Assembly (NCBI GenBank): GCA_947494645.1
Contig: CANLVO010000002.1
Span: 924,359 to 988,358 of the forward strand
Source of the DNA: an uncultured Litoreibacter sp.
GTDB lineage: Bacteria > Pseudomonadota > Alphaproteobacteria > Rhodobacterales > Rhodobacteraceae
Direction: 5' to 3'
DNA: 64,000 nucleotides
Part shown: one piece after another, positions 44,298 to 53,982 of the stretch
Position numbering within the stretch: position 1 is the first letter of the stretch
Layout: each line of letters begins with the position of its first letter
The notes under the pieces: model-generated
The model's database searches: none
What the model saw: the letters and a program-made list of their open reading frames with translations, nothing else
Told to the model about the DNA's origin: nothing
Position numbers and translations under genes: made by a program

Positions 44298-45158
44298 TTA
44301 GCTGCTGAAGCCTTCAAGCAGGCGGTTCAGCAGCTGCAGAAGGCCCTGAGCGGCGTTCTCCAATGCCAAGCGCAAACTATCGATTACATTGACCACATTG
44401 GTGATCATTGGCTCGTATTGCGGGAACCGCTCGGCCAGCGCCGGGGCGTAGGCGTAAAAGAGCAAGATCAAAGCGGTGAGCAACAGCATCAGGCCAAAGC
44501 CAAGCCGGAACCCGCGGCGGCCACCGGTGGCGGTCGCGCTTTCATCTAGGTTGCCATCCTCGTCGTAGACTGGGTCCGGTGCAGAGGCGAGGGTCGAGTT
44601 GATCTCTTCGATATCGGGCAGAAGCTCGCGCTTGTTGCCGTCCCCACGCTTATGCGCAGGTGCCAGACCTGCGACGGTGGCCTCGCCGGTATCCACATCT
44701 GCGTCCGCGTCTGCATCCGCGGAGGCGTTTGCTTGCGGAGCGGTATGAGGCTCTGGGCTTGGTGTCGGCGCGTAGTCGCCTTGATCGAGGCCAAGCTCGG
44801 TCTGTGTTTCTAGCCCGCCGGTTTCGGCCTCGCGGTGGCGCATCTCGTGCTGCACCTCTTCATGGATCACGCTCAGCGCGTCCGGGTCCGTGGCTTGCCG
44901 TTCGCGCGCGTCCTGCGCACCTGCCGGTGGCGTGAAGTCGGGGTCATTCACATCTTCGTCATCAAGCGCGTCGCCCGGGTCAAAAACAGGCCCCGGCGCC
45001 TCTTCCGAGGCCTCGGGTGCGATGGTGTCGTCGAATCCCTCGGGCATTTGCAGCCAGGTATGGGCGCAATTGGAGCATTGGACGTCCCGACCTTCAGAAG
45101 AGATCTGGTCGCCATCCACTTCATATTCAGCATCACAATTTGGGCAAATCAGCCGCAT
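44298..45158 (-). CDS. MJ0042-type zinc-ribbon membrane protein
   Basis: A 286-residue protein whose N-terminus is a zinc ribbon (CPNCDAEYEV, then CSNCAHTWLQ), the MJ0042 finger found in alphaproteobacterial envelope/division proteins. A long acidic, low-complexity middle (about residues 40-190, rich in Asp, Glu, Ala, Pro) leads to a single membrane helix, RLGFGLMLLLTALILLFYAY, near residue 230, and a short C-terminal helix. Its role is unknown. It is convergent with the TIGR02302 gene and divergent from ftsE. Confidence 0.85.
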   Translation of the reverse strand: MRLICPNCDAEYEVDGDQISSEGRDVQCSNCAHTWLQMPEGFDDTIAPEASEEAPGPVFDPGDALDDEDVNDPDFTPPAGAQDARERQATDPDALSVIHEEVQHEMRHREAETGGLETQTELGLDQGDYAPTPSPEPHTAPQANASADADADADVDTGEATVAGLAPAHKRGDGNKRELLPDIEEINSTLASAPDPVYDEDGNLDESATATGGRRGFRLGFGLMLLLTALILLFYAYAPALAERFPQYEPMITNVVNVIDSLRLALENAAQGLLQLLNRLLEGFSS

Positions 45159-45322
45159 CTTCGTCCCTTGCTCGGTCCCTCTTGGCCAGAGGTCGCTCCC
45201 CGCGTAGAACAGGTCTTAGCGCGTGGCCTGTGCTATTCCAAGGGTTTGTGTTTCTGATTGATTGCAAGTGTGTCCTGCTATGCCCTAATTGTGTCTAAAA
45301 CGTAAACCGGAGCAGCCCCACC

Positions 45323-46000
45323 GTGATTGAGCTAGACAACGTAGCCTATTCCTATGGCGGGGACGATTTGCTGAGCGACATCTCGTTGCGCATTCAGCCG
45401 GGATCGTTTCACTTTTTGACCGGGCCTTCCGGGTCAGGCAAGTCGACCTTTCTGAAGCTGTGTTACATGGACCTGACGCCCAGTTCCGGGCTCGTGCAGG
45501 TGTTCGGCCAGGACGTGCGGGGGCTGGCGCGTGACCAAGTCGCGCTGGCGCGGCGGCGCATCGGCGTGGTGCATCAGGATTGCCGGTTTCTGGACCATCT
45601 GAGCGTGGCTGAAAACATCGCGCTGCCGCTGACCGTGGCCGGGCGCGACGTGGAGGCGGAGAAAGACAACCTCAAGGCGCTGATTGACTGGGTCGGGCTG
45701 CGAGGGCAACAACAACAACGCCCGCCCGAGCTGTCCGGCGGCGAGCGGCAACGCGCCGCCCTTGCGCGGGCGGTGATCATGGGGCCGGACGTGATTTTGG
45801 CGGATGAGCCCACGGGCAACGTGGATTGGGAGATGTCGCAGCGGCTTATGTCGTTGCTGATTGAGCTGAACAAAATGGGCAAATCGGTGATGCTGGCCAC
45901 GCATGATCTGAACCTGATCCGCACCACCAAGAACCAAATCTCGGCGCGGGTCCTGAGGATCGCCAACCGCAAGCTGCAATTGGCGGGGGCGGATCTGTGA
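45323..46000 (+). CDS. ftsE: Cell division ATP-binding protein FtsE
   Basis: A 225-residue ABC ATPase that works with FtsX at the division septum to activate peptidoglycan hydrolases. Walker A is LTGPSGSGKSTFLKLCYMDL, the Q-loop IGVVHQDCRFLDHL is near residue 85, the signature LSGGERQRAALARAV near 140, Walker B VILADEPTGNVDWEMS follows, and the H-loop is MLATHDLNLI. ftsX overlaps its end by four bases. Divergent from the zinc-ribbon gene. Confidence 0.95.
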   Translation: MIELDNVAYSYGGDDLLSDISLRIQPGSFHFLTGPSGSGKSTFLKLCYMDLTPSSGLVQVFGQDVRGLARDQVALARRRIGVVHQDCRFLDHLSVAENIALPLTVAGRDVEAEKDNLKALIDWVGLRGQQQQRPPELSGGERQRAALARAVIMGPDVILADEPTGNVDWEMSQRLMSLLIELNKMGKSVMLATHDLNLIRTTKNQISARVLRIANRKLQLAGADL

Positions 46001-46902
46001 AGGCGGTGCTGGCCTCGTTGATGGAGCTGTTGCGCGGCGATGTGCAGGCCGACCGGGTGGTGCCGCCGACGGGTTTCACCGCCACTTTGACCACGTTGAC
46101 CGCCGGGGCGATGGCGTTTCTGGCGGTTTTTGCGCTGGCGCTGTCTTTTGCCACTGGGCGGCTGGCAGAGCGGTGGTCGTCGGAGCTGGCGCGGTCCTCC
46201 ACGGTGCGCATTTCGGCCCCTGAAGCAGAACTGGAGGCGCAAACCCGAGCGGCCCAAGAGGTGCTGCGGCTGACGCCGGGCGTGGCACGCTCGCGAATAC
46301 TGGGGGACGAGGAACAGCGCCTGCTTCTGGAGCCGTGGTTTGGCCCGGACCTGCCGATTGACGCGTTGCCGATCCCCCGCCTGATCGAGGTGGTCGAGGA
46401 GGGCGACGGCTATGACGCCGAAGGGCTGCGGCTGCGGTTGGCGGCGGAGGCCCCCGGCGCGGTTCTTGACGACCATACGCGCTGGCGCAGGCCGCTGGTG
46501 GAGGCCGCGAACCGGCTGAGGTTTCTGGGATGGGCCGCGATCACGCTGATTGCGTTGTCCACAGCGGCGATGATCACGCTGGCGGCCCGCGCGGCTTTGG
46601 CCGCCAACGCGCAGGTGATCCGGGTGACCCGGCTGGTGGGCGCCCGCGACATCTATATTGCGCGGGCCTTTGTAAGACGGTTTACCTTGCGCACGCTTAT
46701 CGGCGGGGCGGTGGGCACCTTGGTTGGGATGCTGGCCATCGCCTTGTTGCCAAGTGCGGCGGAAGAGGGTGCGTTCCTCACTGGCTTGGGCTTCGTGGGG
46801 CTGCATTGGCTCTGGCCGTTGCTGATCCCGCTCTTTGGCGCGATGGTGGCGTTCTGGGCCACGCGCAGCGCGGCGCTGTCGGCGCTCAAAGCGCTCAAGT
46901 AA
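45997..46902 (+). CDS. ftsX: Cell division protein FtsX-like permease
   Basis: A 301-residue membrane protein with four helices, the FtsX topology: an N-terminal helix (FTATLTTLTAGAMAFLAVFA), a periplasmic loop of about 110 residues, and three C-terminal helices (FLGWAAITLIALSTAAMITL and so on). VIRVTRLVGARDIYIARAFV is the conserved cytoplasmic loop that contacts FtsE. It overlaps ftsE by four bases, fixing the pairing. The plsC gene starts 12 bases downstream and is probably cotranscribed. Confidence 0.92.
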   Translation: MKAVLASLMELLRGDVQADRVVPPTGFTATLTTLTAGAMAFLAVFALALSFATGRLAERWSSELARSSTVRISAPEAELEAQTRAAQEVLRLTPGVARSRILGDEEQRLLLEPWFGPDLPIDALPIPRLIEVVEEGDGYDAEGLRLRLAAEAPGAVLDDHTRWRRPLVEAANRLRFLGWAAITLIALSTAAMITLAARAALAANAQVIRVTRLVGARDIYIARAFVRRFTLRTLIGGAVGTLVGMLAIALLPSAAEEGAFLTGLGFVGLHWLWPLLIPLFGAMVAFWATRSAALSALKALK

Positions 46903-46914
46903 GGAGACGACGGG

Positions 46915-47658
46915 ATGGGCTACGCAATTCAATGGCTGCGATCGCTGGTCTTTATCATTGTGATGTATATCGGCATGCCGATCTACGCGCTGCTTTACCT
47001 GCCGTGGACTTTGTTCAGCCCGCATGGCGCAGTGGCGGCATGTCATGCCTATAGCCGCTACGTGAAGTGGCTGGCCTCGTGGATGGTCGGCCTGAAATGC
47101 GAAATTCGCGGCACGCCGCCAACGGATCAGGTTCTGGTCGCGGCCAAGCACCAGTCTTTTCTGGACATCATCATGATTTTCGACGCCATCCCGCATGGCA
47201 AATTCATCATGAAGCAGATCCTGCTCTATGCGCCCATTCTGGGCCAGTATGCCTACCGTCTGGGCTGCGTGCCGGTGAACCGGGGCAAGCGGGGCAAGGC
47301 GATTGCGAAGATGCTGGCGGATGTGAAGAAGGGCGAGGCGCTGCCCGGGCAATTGGTGATCTACAGCCAAGGCACCCGGTTGGCCCCGGGCGTCAAGCGG
47401 CCGTACAAGATCGGGACGGCGGTTTTGTACGAGCAGATGGGCACCGATTGCTACCCTGTCGCCACCAATGCGGGCGTGTTCTGGCCGCGTCACGGGATTT
47501 ACCGCAAACCCGGCACCGCAGTCGTCGAGTTTCTGCCACCTATCCCTGCAGGGCTGCCCAAGGAAGAGTTCCTCGAGCGGCTAGAGCGCGAAGTGGAGGC
47601 CGCCTCGGACGCGCTGTTGGACGAGGTGGGCTTCGTGCGCCCCAATGAGGCGCAGTGA
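46915..47658 (+). CDS. plsC: 1-acyl-sn-glycerol-3-phosphate acyltransferase
   Basis: A 247-residue membrane-bound PlsC-family acyltransferase that adds the second acyl chain in phospholipid synthesis. Instead of the usual NHxxxxD it reads AAKHQSFLDIIMIFDAIP near residue 75 (HxxxxD catalytic pair present). GCVPVNRGKRGKAI near 120 and VIYSQGTRLAPG near 150 match the downstream substrate motifs. A membrane helix opens the protein. GGAG just upstream of ATG. It follows ftsX by 12 bp and overlaps the PPOX gene by four. A second, divergent paralogue lies at 56 kb. Confidence 0.92.
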   Translation: MGYAIQWLRSLVFIIVMYIGMPIYALLYLPWTLFSPHGAVAACHAYSRYVKWLASWMVGLKCEIRGTPPTDQVLVAAKHQSFLDIIMIFDAIPHGKFIMKQILLYAPILGQYAYRLGCVPVNRGKRGKAIAKMLADVKKGEALPGQLVIYSQGTRLAPGVKRPYKIGTAVLYEQMGTDCYPVATNAGVFWPRHGIYRKPGTAVVEFLPPIPAGLPKEEFLERLEREVEAASDALLDEVGFVRPNEAQ

Positions 47659-48260
47659 GCGGGTTTGTCGAGGATATCGCTGCGTTAGAGGCGCTTTATG
47701 GCACGCCGGGGGAGGCCTCGCTGATCAAGGTCGCCCGGCAGATGACGCCGATGTACCGCGCCTGGATCATGGCGTCGCGGTTCTGCGTGCTCAGCACAGT
47801 CGGGCCTGAAGGCACCGATGGCAGCCCGCGCGGAGATGCGGGCCCCGTGGTGCGCGAACTTGACGCGCAGACCCTCGCGATGCCCGATTGGCGGGGCAAT
47901 AACCGTATGGATTCGCTGCGCAATATCGTGGTTGATGGCCGCGTGTCGCTGATGTTCATGGTGCCGGGATCGAACAACGTGGTGCGGGTAAACGGCACGG
48001 CTCGGGTGAGTGTAGAGGATGCGCTTTTGGCCTCATTTGAGCAGGACGGACAGCATCCGCGCTCCGTGATTGTGATCAAGATCGCTGAGATTTACAGCCA
48101 GTGCGCACGGGCCCTGATCCGGTCCGAGACGTGGTCGGGCGCGGATGAAAGCGCAGGGCTTCCCAGCGTCGGCGACATGCTGGCCGAGGCGAAACAGGGC
48201 TTTGACGGCGCCGGATATGACGCCGATTGGGGCACGCGGGCTAAGACGACGATGTGGTGA
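47655..48260 (+). CDS. Pyridoxamine 5'-phosphate oxidase-family FMN protein (MSMEG_1061-like)
   Basis: A 201-residue PPOX-type split-barrel flavoprotein. The FMN-binding segment reads ASRFCVLSTVGPEGTDGSPR near residue 45, and NRMDSLRNIVVDGRVSLMFM near 90 with NVVRVNGTARVS matches the MSMEG_1061-like subfamily. Such proteins bind FMN or F420 and their substrates are mostly unknown, so PdxH activity is not claimed. The start GTG overlaps the plsC stop (GTGA). It ends the ftsE-ftsX-plsC unit. Confidence 0.85.
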   Translation: MSGFVEDIAALEALYGTPGEASLIKVARQMTPMYRAWIMASRFCVLSTVGPEGTDGSPRGDAGPVVRELDAQTLAMPDWRGNNRMDSLRNIVVDGRVSLMFMVPGSNNVVRVNGTARVSVEDALLASFEQDGQHPRSVIVIKIAEIYSQCARALIRSETWSGADESAGLPSVGDMLAEAKQGFDGAGYDADWGTRAKTTMW

Positions 48261-48352
48261 GAGGGTGTGGACCTGTTCTTGCCTGAGCCCTTCGGCCTGT
48301 GGTGCGCGATGAGGGGTTTGTGGGGCGAAGCGGTTCTTCAGTTTGCGTCACG

Positions 48353-49423
48353 TCAAACTGCATGGGGTCGGAGTTTTTCGACCTCTGGCCGGTAAGGTGC
48401 CGCCCCAACAGGTAGATCCGGGACAATGACAGCGTCCTGATATTTCAGCTGTTTGATCAGCACGGGCACCAGACGCTTGAATGCCGCAGCAATGGAACGG
48501 TCCGGTGAAGGGACGTCGTCTTTTATCAGCTCATGCAGCTTGGGCAGATTGTAGTACGGCACCATTGTGAACATGTGGTGTTCCAGATGATAGTTCATGT
48601 TCAGATAGATGAAGCGGCTGACGGGGTTCATCATCACAGTGCGCGTATTCAGGCGGTGATCCGAGACATTTTCGGCAAGGCCAAGGTGCTGCAACAGGCC
48701 GGTCATGACATGGTGCCATGCCCCGTAGAGGCGCGGTAGACCGATCAGCATCAGCGGCAAAATGGATGTCATCAAGATCGAGACAGCGATGGTGCTGCCA
48801 TAGATCGCGAGCCAGATGCGGGCGATCCTGAAGACCTTGGGGCGGTCTCTTGGGGCGACATACATTGCTTCGTCAGGGTCCAAGTGACCTCTGGCGTGCA
48901 GGACCATCCGCATGACAGCCCTGTAGACGTCGACGACCCCGATGAACATCAACGCGATGCGCACCAGATCAGGCGGGCGCATCGCAACGATTTCGGGATC
49001 ACGCCCCACGACGATTGTATCCGTGTGATGCCTAATGTGGCTGGCGCGCCAAACAACGGGGTTGCGCATCATCATGAAGCTGGCGATTTGATAGACAATT
49101 TCGTTCATCCAAGCGGTCTTGAACGCTGTCCGATGTCCACATTCGTGCCAACGCGAGTCCCCCGCCGACCCATAGAGAACGCCATATATCAGCCAGAACG
49201 GCGCGGACCATACCGACGGCCAGAGCGCGACCGCAACTCCTGCGCTTGCACACATCGCACCAAGCCATATTGCGGTGTCGCGCAACGCAATGGCATCGGA
49301 TTTTTGCATCAGATCGCGAATAGCTTTTGGATCGACATCGGGACGGAACCACTTTGGATTGGCGGTTCCGTTTTCAATAGCGGCTTGGCCGGCGTCTCCG
49401 GAGAGTTGATAATCCTCGGTCAC
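48353..49423 (-). CDS. Membrane fatty-acid desaturase family protein
   Basis: A 356-residue membrane diiron enzyme. The three histidine boxes are present: RWHECGHRTAF near residue 90, ASHIRHHTDT near 130 and MNYHLEHHMF near 275. Four membrane segments surround them (for example IALMFIGVVDVYRAVMRMVL). The substrate (lipid acyl chain, sphingolipid or alkane) cannot be read from sequence. It is convergent with the PPOX gene and is transcribed toward it; pckA lies behind it with a shared terminator. Confidence 0.88.
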   Translation of the reverse strand: MTEDYQLSGDAGQAAIENGTANPKWFRPDVDPKAIRDLMQKSDAIALRDTAIWLGAMCASAGVAVALWPSVWSAPFWLIYGVLYGSAGDSRWHECGHRTAFKTAWMNEIVYQIASFMMMRNPVVWRASHIRHHTDTIVVGRDPEIVAMRPPDLVRIALMFIGVVDVYRAVMRMVLHARGHLDPDEAMYVAPRDRPKVFRIARIWLAIYGSTIAVSILMTSILPLMLIGLPRLYGAWHHVMTGLLQHLGLAENVSDHRLNTRTVMMNPVSRFIYLNMNYHLEHHMFTMVPYYNLPKLHELIKDDVPSPDRSIAAAFKRLVPVLIKQLKYQDAVIVPDLPVGAAPYRPEVEKLRPHAV

Positions 49424-49515
49424 GGAAAAAGCGTAGCCACGCGATCGAGACCGGTCAACGTGGGTTCAAAGCAGCTTTCTTGTACCGCGCTAACCTGTTC
49501 GCAGGGCGTCTCATG

Positions 49516-49553
49516 AAAAAGGCCCGCCGCCTGACGGGCAGGGGCGGGCCTTT
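49516..49553 (-). terminator. Bidirectional hairpin terminator after pckA
   Basis: AAAGGCCCGCC (49518-49528) pairs with GGCGGGCCTTT (49543-49553) to give an 11-bp stem with a 14-nt loop. The minus strand continues with TTTTT, fitting termination of pckA, whose stop is 18 bp away. Confidence 0.92.
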
Positions 49554-49570
49554 GGGGTATGGGGTGCGGC

Positions 49571-51169
49571 TTAGCCGATGGCGGCGGCTTTGACGTCGGC
49601 GTCGATATGGGGGACGTACTGCTCGAAATTTTCCGAGAACATCGTGACCAGTTTGGCGGCCTGACGGTCATAGGCGTCCGGGTTGTCCCATGTGCGGCGC
49701 GGGTCGAGGATGACGTCGGCGACGCCTTCCGCGGAGACCGGGACCTCGAAGCCGAAATTGGCGTCCTTGCGGAACTTACCCTTGTCGAGCGAGCCGTCGA
49801 GGGCTGCGTTCAGCAGCGCGCGCGTGGCGCGGATCGGCATGCGGGAGCCGGTGCCATAAGCGCCACCGGTCCAGCCGGTATTGACCAGCCAGCAGGTGGA
49901 GCCGTGCTTGGCGATTTTTTCCTGCAAGAGCTTGCCGTAGACCTCAGGGCGGCGGGGCATGAAGGGCGCACCGAAACAGGTGGAGAAGGTGGGCTCTGGC
50001 TCCGTCACGCCACGCTCCGTGCCCGCGACTTTCGAGGTGAAGCCGGACAGGAAGTGATACATGGCCTGCGCAGGCGTCAGCCGGGCGATGGGAGGCAGCA
50101 CGCCAAACGCATCGCAGGTCAGCATGATGACGTTTTTCGGGTGGCCGCCGAGTGCGGTGTCGGACGCGTTTGAGATATAGTGCAGCGGGTATGCGCAGCG
50201 CATGTTCGCGGTCAGGCTGTCATCGTCGAAATCGAGATCCTTGGTTTCGGGGTCAAAGATCATGTTCTCGATCACGGTGCCGAATTTCGACGTGGTGGCG
50301 TAGATTTCGGGCTCGGCGGTGGGCGACAGGTTGATGGTCTTGGCGTAGCATCCGCCCTCGAAGTTGAAGGAGCCGCGGTCGGACCAGCCATGCTCGTCAT
50401 CGCCGATCAGCGTGCGGCCGGGCTCTGCCGAGAGGGTGGTTTTGCCAGTGCCGGACAGGCCGAAGAACACGGCGGTGTCGGCGGGGTTGCCGGGCGCGTG
50501 GTTGGCGGAGCAGTGCATCGGCATGATGCCTTTTTCGGGCAGCAGGTAGTTTAGCAGCGAGAAGACGGATTTCTTGTTCTCGCCCGCGTAGGCGGTGCCT
50601 GCGATCAGGATCAGCTTCTTGTCGAAATGCATCGCGATGACGGTTTCCGAGCGGCAGCCATGTTTGGCGGGGTCGGCCTTGAAGCTGGGGCAGTTGATGA
50701 TGGTGTATTCCGGCGCGAAGCTGTCGAGCTCGTTCCGCTCGGGGCGGCGCAGCAGGTGGCGGATGAAGAGGCCGTGCCACGCCAGTTCTGTGACCACACG
50801 CACGTCAAGGCGGTGGGCGGGGTCAGCGCCGCCAAACAGGTCCTGTACGAAGAACTCGCCGCCGGTCATGTGAGCCTTCATTTCGGCCTCAAGCACGTCG
50901 AAGCTGGCGGCGTCCATAGGCGCGTTGTTGTCCCACCAGATGCTATCTTCCACGCTTGGGGTGCGGACCACGAATTTGTCTTTCGGAGAGCGGCCCGTGT
51001 GGGTTCCGGTGGTGACCAGAAACGCGCCGCCTTTGCCAAGTGTGCCTTCGTTGCGCTTCAGCGCGGCCTCGATCAGGGCGGGTTCGCGGTAGTTGTAGTG
51101 CACCTCGCCAAGCTCAGAAATACCTTGCGTTTCCAGCGTTTGAGCTGGGTTTACACGTCCATGGTTCAT
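49571..51169 (-). CDS. pckA: ATP-dependent phosphoenolpyruvate carboxykinase
   Basis: A 532-residue gluconeogenic enzyme that converts oxaloacetate and ATP to phosphoenolpyruvate. The P-loop is [18 protein letters not shown] near residue 240, followed by LIGDDEHGW (kinase-2 Asp) and SAEPG; the N-terminal domain includes [10 protein letters not shown]. The length is standard. It is divergent from chvI over a 365-bp gap with paired operator-like repeats, the arrangement known in rhizobia, where ChvGI and the PTS-Ntr proteins affect central carbon metabolism. GGAG lies before the ATG. Confidence 0.97.
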   Translation of the reverse strand: MNHGRVNPAQTLETQGISELGEVHYNYREPALIEAALKRNEGTLGKGGAFLVTTGTHTGRSPKDKFVVRTPSVEDSIWWDNNAPMDAASFDVLEAEMKAHMTGGEFFVQDLFGGADPAHRLDVRVVTELAWHGLFIRHLLRRPERNELDSFAPEYTIINCPSFKADPAKHGCRSETVIAMHFDKKLILIAGTAYAGENKKSVFSLLNYLLPEKGIMPMHCSANHAPGNPADTAVFFGLSGTGKTTLSAEPGRTLIGDDEHGWSDRGSFNFEGGCYAKTINLSPTAEPEIYATTSKFGTVIENMIFDPETKDLDFDDDSLTANMRCAYPLHYISNASDTALGGHPKNVIMLTCDAFGVLPPIARLTPAQAMYHFLSGFTSKVAGTERGVTEPEPTFSTCFGAPFMPRRPEVYGKLLQEKIAKHGSTCWLVNTGWTGGAYGTGSRMPIRATRALLNAALDGSLDKGKFRKDANFGFEVPVSAEGVADVILDPRRTWDNPDAYDRQAAKLVTMFSENFEQYVPHIDADVKAAAIG

Positions 51170-51534
51170 TTGGGGTCTCCTGACGCGAGGGCTCGAGGTC
51201 TCGCAAACTTGCTATCCATACGGCGGCCAAAAGAGGCCGATTTCCGCAAGGTGCCGCGTGAATGCGGCACAATTGAGGTATAGCAATGGGGATTTCACCG
51301 GGGAACCGCTGCAAGCGCTGCCGTTAGCGTTATCAGGTCGCAGTTAGCGTTATCATGGCGCGATCTGAACCTGCGATTTCGCGGAATGTGCGGCAAATTA
51401 GTCAAACATTAGGGGGCAAATGGGCAAATAGCGACGTGACGAGGGTGATTCGTCACAAAAATGTTGATTCCAGCGGGGTCTCGGCGGATGATGCGCCAAA
51501 ATAAGAATAATCGAGCAATATAAAGGGTTTCCAC
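51170..51534. promoter_or_regulatory. pckA-chvI divergent regulatory region
   Basis: A 365-bp gene-free region. It contains GTTAGCGTTATCA twice (51323-51335, 51343-51355), starts 20 bp apart, a LacI-like half-palindrome on one face of the helix; rhizobial pckA is controlled by a LacI-type repressor (PckR), so this is a candidate site. GTGACGA-N7-TCGTCAC (51436-51456) is a perfect 7-bp dyad 79 bp upstream of chvI. GTGCCGC-N6-GCGGCAC (51251-51270) could fold in the pckA leader. No gene is supported here. Confidence 0.6.
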
Positions 51535-52236
51535 ATGTCGAAGATTGCATTGGTGGACGATGACCGGAACATTCTGACTTCCGTCCAGATGACACTTGAG
51601 GCCGAGGGCTTCGAGGTTGAGACATATAATGACGGCCAAAGCGCGCTCGATGCCTTTGCCCGCAAGATGCCTGACATGGCTGTGCTGGACATCAAGATGC
51701 CCCGCATGGACGGCATGGATTTGCTGCAGCGCCTGCGCCAGAAATCCGAAGTGCCGGTGATTTTCCTGACCTCGAAGGACGACGAGATCGACGAGGTTCT
51801 GGGCCTGCGCATGGGTGCGGATGACTACGTGCGCAAACCGTTTTCGCAGCGCCTGCTGGTAGAGCGCATCCGCGCGATCCTGCGCCGCAAGGAAGCCATT
51901 GCGAAAGACGACGCGGGCGAGGGCGAAGTGGCCCAGACCATGGAGCGTGGCGATCTGGTGATGGACCCGCTGCGCCACACCGTGGCGTGGAAGGGCAATG
52001 ATGTATCGCTGACCGTGACCGAGTTCTTGCTGCTGCAGGCTTTGGCCCAGCGCCCCGGCTTCGTGAAATCCCGCGACCAGCTGATGGACGTGGCCTATGA
52101 CGATCAGGTCTATGTGGATGACCGCACCATCGACAGCCACATCAAACGGCTGCGGAAAAAGATGCGGACCGCCGATGACGAGTTCTCTGCGATTGAGACC
52201 CTGTACGGCATCGGCTACAGGTACAACGAAGAGTAA
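51535..52236 (+). CDS. chvI: Response regulator ChvI
   Basis: A 233-residue OmpR/PhoB-type response regulator. The receiver domain begins [20 protein letters not shown]; the phosphorylated Asp is in [17 protein letters not shown] near residue 53, and the switch Lys in [10 protein letters not shown] near 105. The winged helix carries [20 protein letters not shown] and the recognition/wing segment [17 protein letters not shown]. In other alphaproteobacteria ChvG-ChvI senses acidity and envelope state. It is followed by chvG after 32 bp. Confidence 0.95.
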   Translation: MSKIALVDDDRNILTSVQMTLEAEGFEVETYNDGQSALDAFARKMPDMAVLDIKMPRMDGMDLLQRLRQKSEVPVIFLTSKDDEIDEVLGLRMGADDYVRKPFSQRLLVERIRAILRRKEAIAKDDAGEGEVAQTMERGDLVMDPLRHTVAWKGNDVSLTVTEFLLLQALAQRPGFVKSRDQLMDVAYDDQVYVDDRTIDSHIKRLRKKMRTADDEFSAIETLYGIGYRYNEE

Positions 52237-52268
52237 GTAACGATCACCTTTTAGCGTCGAGGATCGCC

Positions 52269-53975
52269 GTGGCGGACGCAAGACCAGTGAGTAATGCAGA
52301 GTTAGAAATGGGGGAGGACTGGACGGAGGAGCATAGCTCCGTCGAGGCCGAACTTCAGTCGTCGCGGGAAAAACGGAACTTCATTTCGTTGAACCGGTCG
52401 CCTCTGGCGCGCAAGATCATCACATTCAACCTTCTGGCGCTGGTCATTCTGGTCGCAGGCGTCCTGTTTCTGAACCCGTTTCGCGACAGCCTTGTCGCGC
52501 AGCGGGAGGCTGGCCTTGTGTCGGAGGCCGAACTGATCGCTGACGTGTTCGAGGCCCGGCTTGCAGGCGAGGGGGCCACCGCTTTGACCGTCTCCGGCGG
52601 TCGGACCGCCGAAGAGGTCCTGTCCGGGCTTGATCTGGCACCGGGCGTCGACGTGTTCGTCTTTGCCGCCGACGAGGCGATGATCGCCAACACGGTCGGG
52701 CAGGAACGCGAGGTTCTGGCAGGTACGGAAACCTTCCAGCCGGATGATAGCTCGACCATCATCACCAATTTCCTGGCCATGGTCTGGGAAGGCATGTCGA
52801 GCCTGATTGGCGCCGATGACGTGTCCGGCCCGGGCACCAGCAGTGAGGAAGAAGCGCGCTTGCTGCTTGTTCCAGCGCTTGAAGGTGAAACGCAGGTGCG
52901 CAGTGGACTTGATGGCTCTGGGGGGTCGATCTTCTCTGTTGCGACGCCGATAGAATTGCCCAGTGGCACGGCGGGCGTCATCGCCCTGACCACTGCTGCG
53001 GGCCAGATCGACCAGCTTGTCCGCGTGGAGCGTGAGCAGGTGTTGCAGATGTTTGTCATCGCAATTTTGGTCTCGATTGGCCTGAGCCTTGTGCTGGCCT
53101 CTACTATTGCCAACCCGCTGTCAGATCTGGCGGCAGCCGCCGAGCTGGGCCGTGACAAGAACGCCCGCAAAGTGAGCCCAAGCCGCGTGCGTATCCCCGA
53201 CCTGACCGCGCGGCCCGACGAGATTGGCCGATTGTCCGGCGCGATGCGAGGCATGGTGTCTGCGCTATATGAACGGATCGACGCCAACGAACAGTTTGCG
53301 GCTGACGTGGCGCATGAGATCAAGAACCCGTTGGCCTCGCTTCGGTCTGCGGTGGGCACGTTGCATGTGGCCAAAACCGGCGACCAGCGCACCCGACTTC
53401 TGGAAGTGATCGAGCATGACGTGCGGCGGCTGGACCGGCTGGTCAGCGATATCTCCAACGCGTCGCGTCTGGACAGCGAGCTGGTCAAGGAAGACGAAGA
53501 GCCGTTCGACCTGATGAAGATGCTGAACAACCTGACGGAGTATTTGGGCCAGCAGGCCTCGGAGAAAGGTGTGGAGTTCATCCGCGACGTGCCGAAAGAG
53601 CCGATCATCATTCACGGGCTTGAGGCCCGTCTGGCGCAGGTGTTTGTGAACCTGATCACCAACGCGACCTCGTTCTGCGAGGATGGCGACGCGGTGCGCA
53701 TCTGGGCGCGGCGGCGCGACAACCGGGTGTTGGTCGTGGTTGAAGACACCGGCCCCGGCATCCCCGAGCAGGCGCTGAACAAAGTGTTCAACCGGTTCTA
53801 TTCCGAGCGGCCCGAACAGCAGTTTGGCAACCATTCGGGACTTGGCCTTGCGATCTCCAAGCAGATTGTGGAAGCGCATGGCGGCGTGATCTGGGCCGAA
53901 AACATTCGCCCCACCGATGCCGACATCACCTCAGAGCCGCTTGGCGCGCGCTTCGTGGTAGGCCTGCCCACGTAA
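52269..53975 (+). CDS. chvG: Sensor histidine kinase ChvG
   Basis: A 568-residue inner-membrane sensor for ChvI. The first helix is KIITFNLLALVILVAGVLFL near residue 42, a periplasmic sensing domain of about 200 residues follows, and a second helix near 265 (MFVIAILVSIGLSLVLAST) leads into HAMP. The H-box is FAADVAHEIKNPLASLRSAV near 345 with the phospho-His. The ATPase domain shows LAQVFVNLITNATSF (N-box), VVVEDTGPGIP (G1) and GLGLAISKQIV (G2). GTG start, with GAGGATCG upstream. hprK starts seven bases after its stop. Confidence 0.95.
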   Translation: MADARPVSNAELEMGEDWTEEHSSVEAELQSSREKRNFISLNRSPLARKIITFNLLALVILVAGVLFLNPFRDSLVAQREAGLVSEAELIADVFEARLAGEGATALTVSGGRTAEEVLSGLDLAPGVDVFVFAADEAMIANTVGQEREVLAGTETFQPDDSSTIITNFLAMVWEGMSSLIGADDVSGPGTSSEEEARLLLVPALEGETQVRSGLDGSGGSIFSVATPIELPSGTAGVIALTTAAGQIDQLVRVEREQVLQMFVIAILVSIGLSLVLASTIANPLSDLAAAAELGRDKNARKVSPSRVRIPDLTARPDEIGRLSGAMRGMVSALYERIDANEQFAADVAHEIKNPLASLRSAVGTLHVAKTGDQRTRLLEVIEHDVRRLDRLVSDISNASRLDSELVKEDEEPFDLMKMLNNLTEYLGQQASEKGVEFIRDVPKEPIIIHGLEARLAQVFVNLITNATSFCEDGDAVRIWARRRDNRVLVVVEDTGPGIPEQALNKVFNRFYSERPEQQFGNHSGLGLAISKQIVEAHGGVIWAENIRPTDADITSEPLGARFVVGLPT

Positions 53976-53982
53976 CTTTCGC

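Noticed and set aside
45574-47493. 639-codon antisense frame over ftsE, ftsX and plsC
   Set aside because: Crosses three well-defined genes on the other strand; composition is typical of antisense GC-rich codons.
51251-51270. Riboswitch or attenuator in the pckA leader (GTGCCGC/GCGGCAC)
   Set aside because: A single 7-bp stem without a T-run or a second competing fold; not enough for a riboswitch call.
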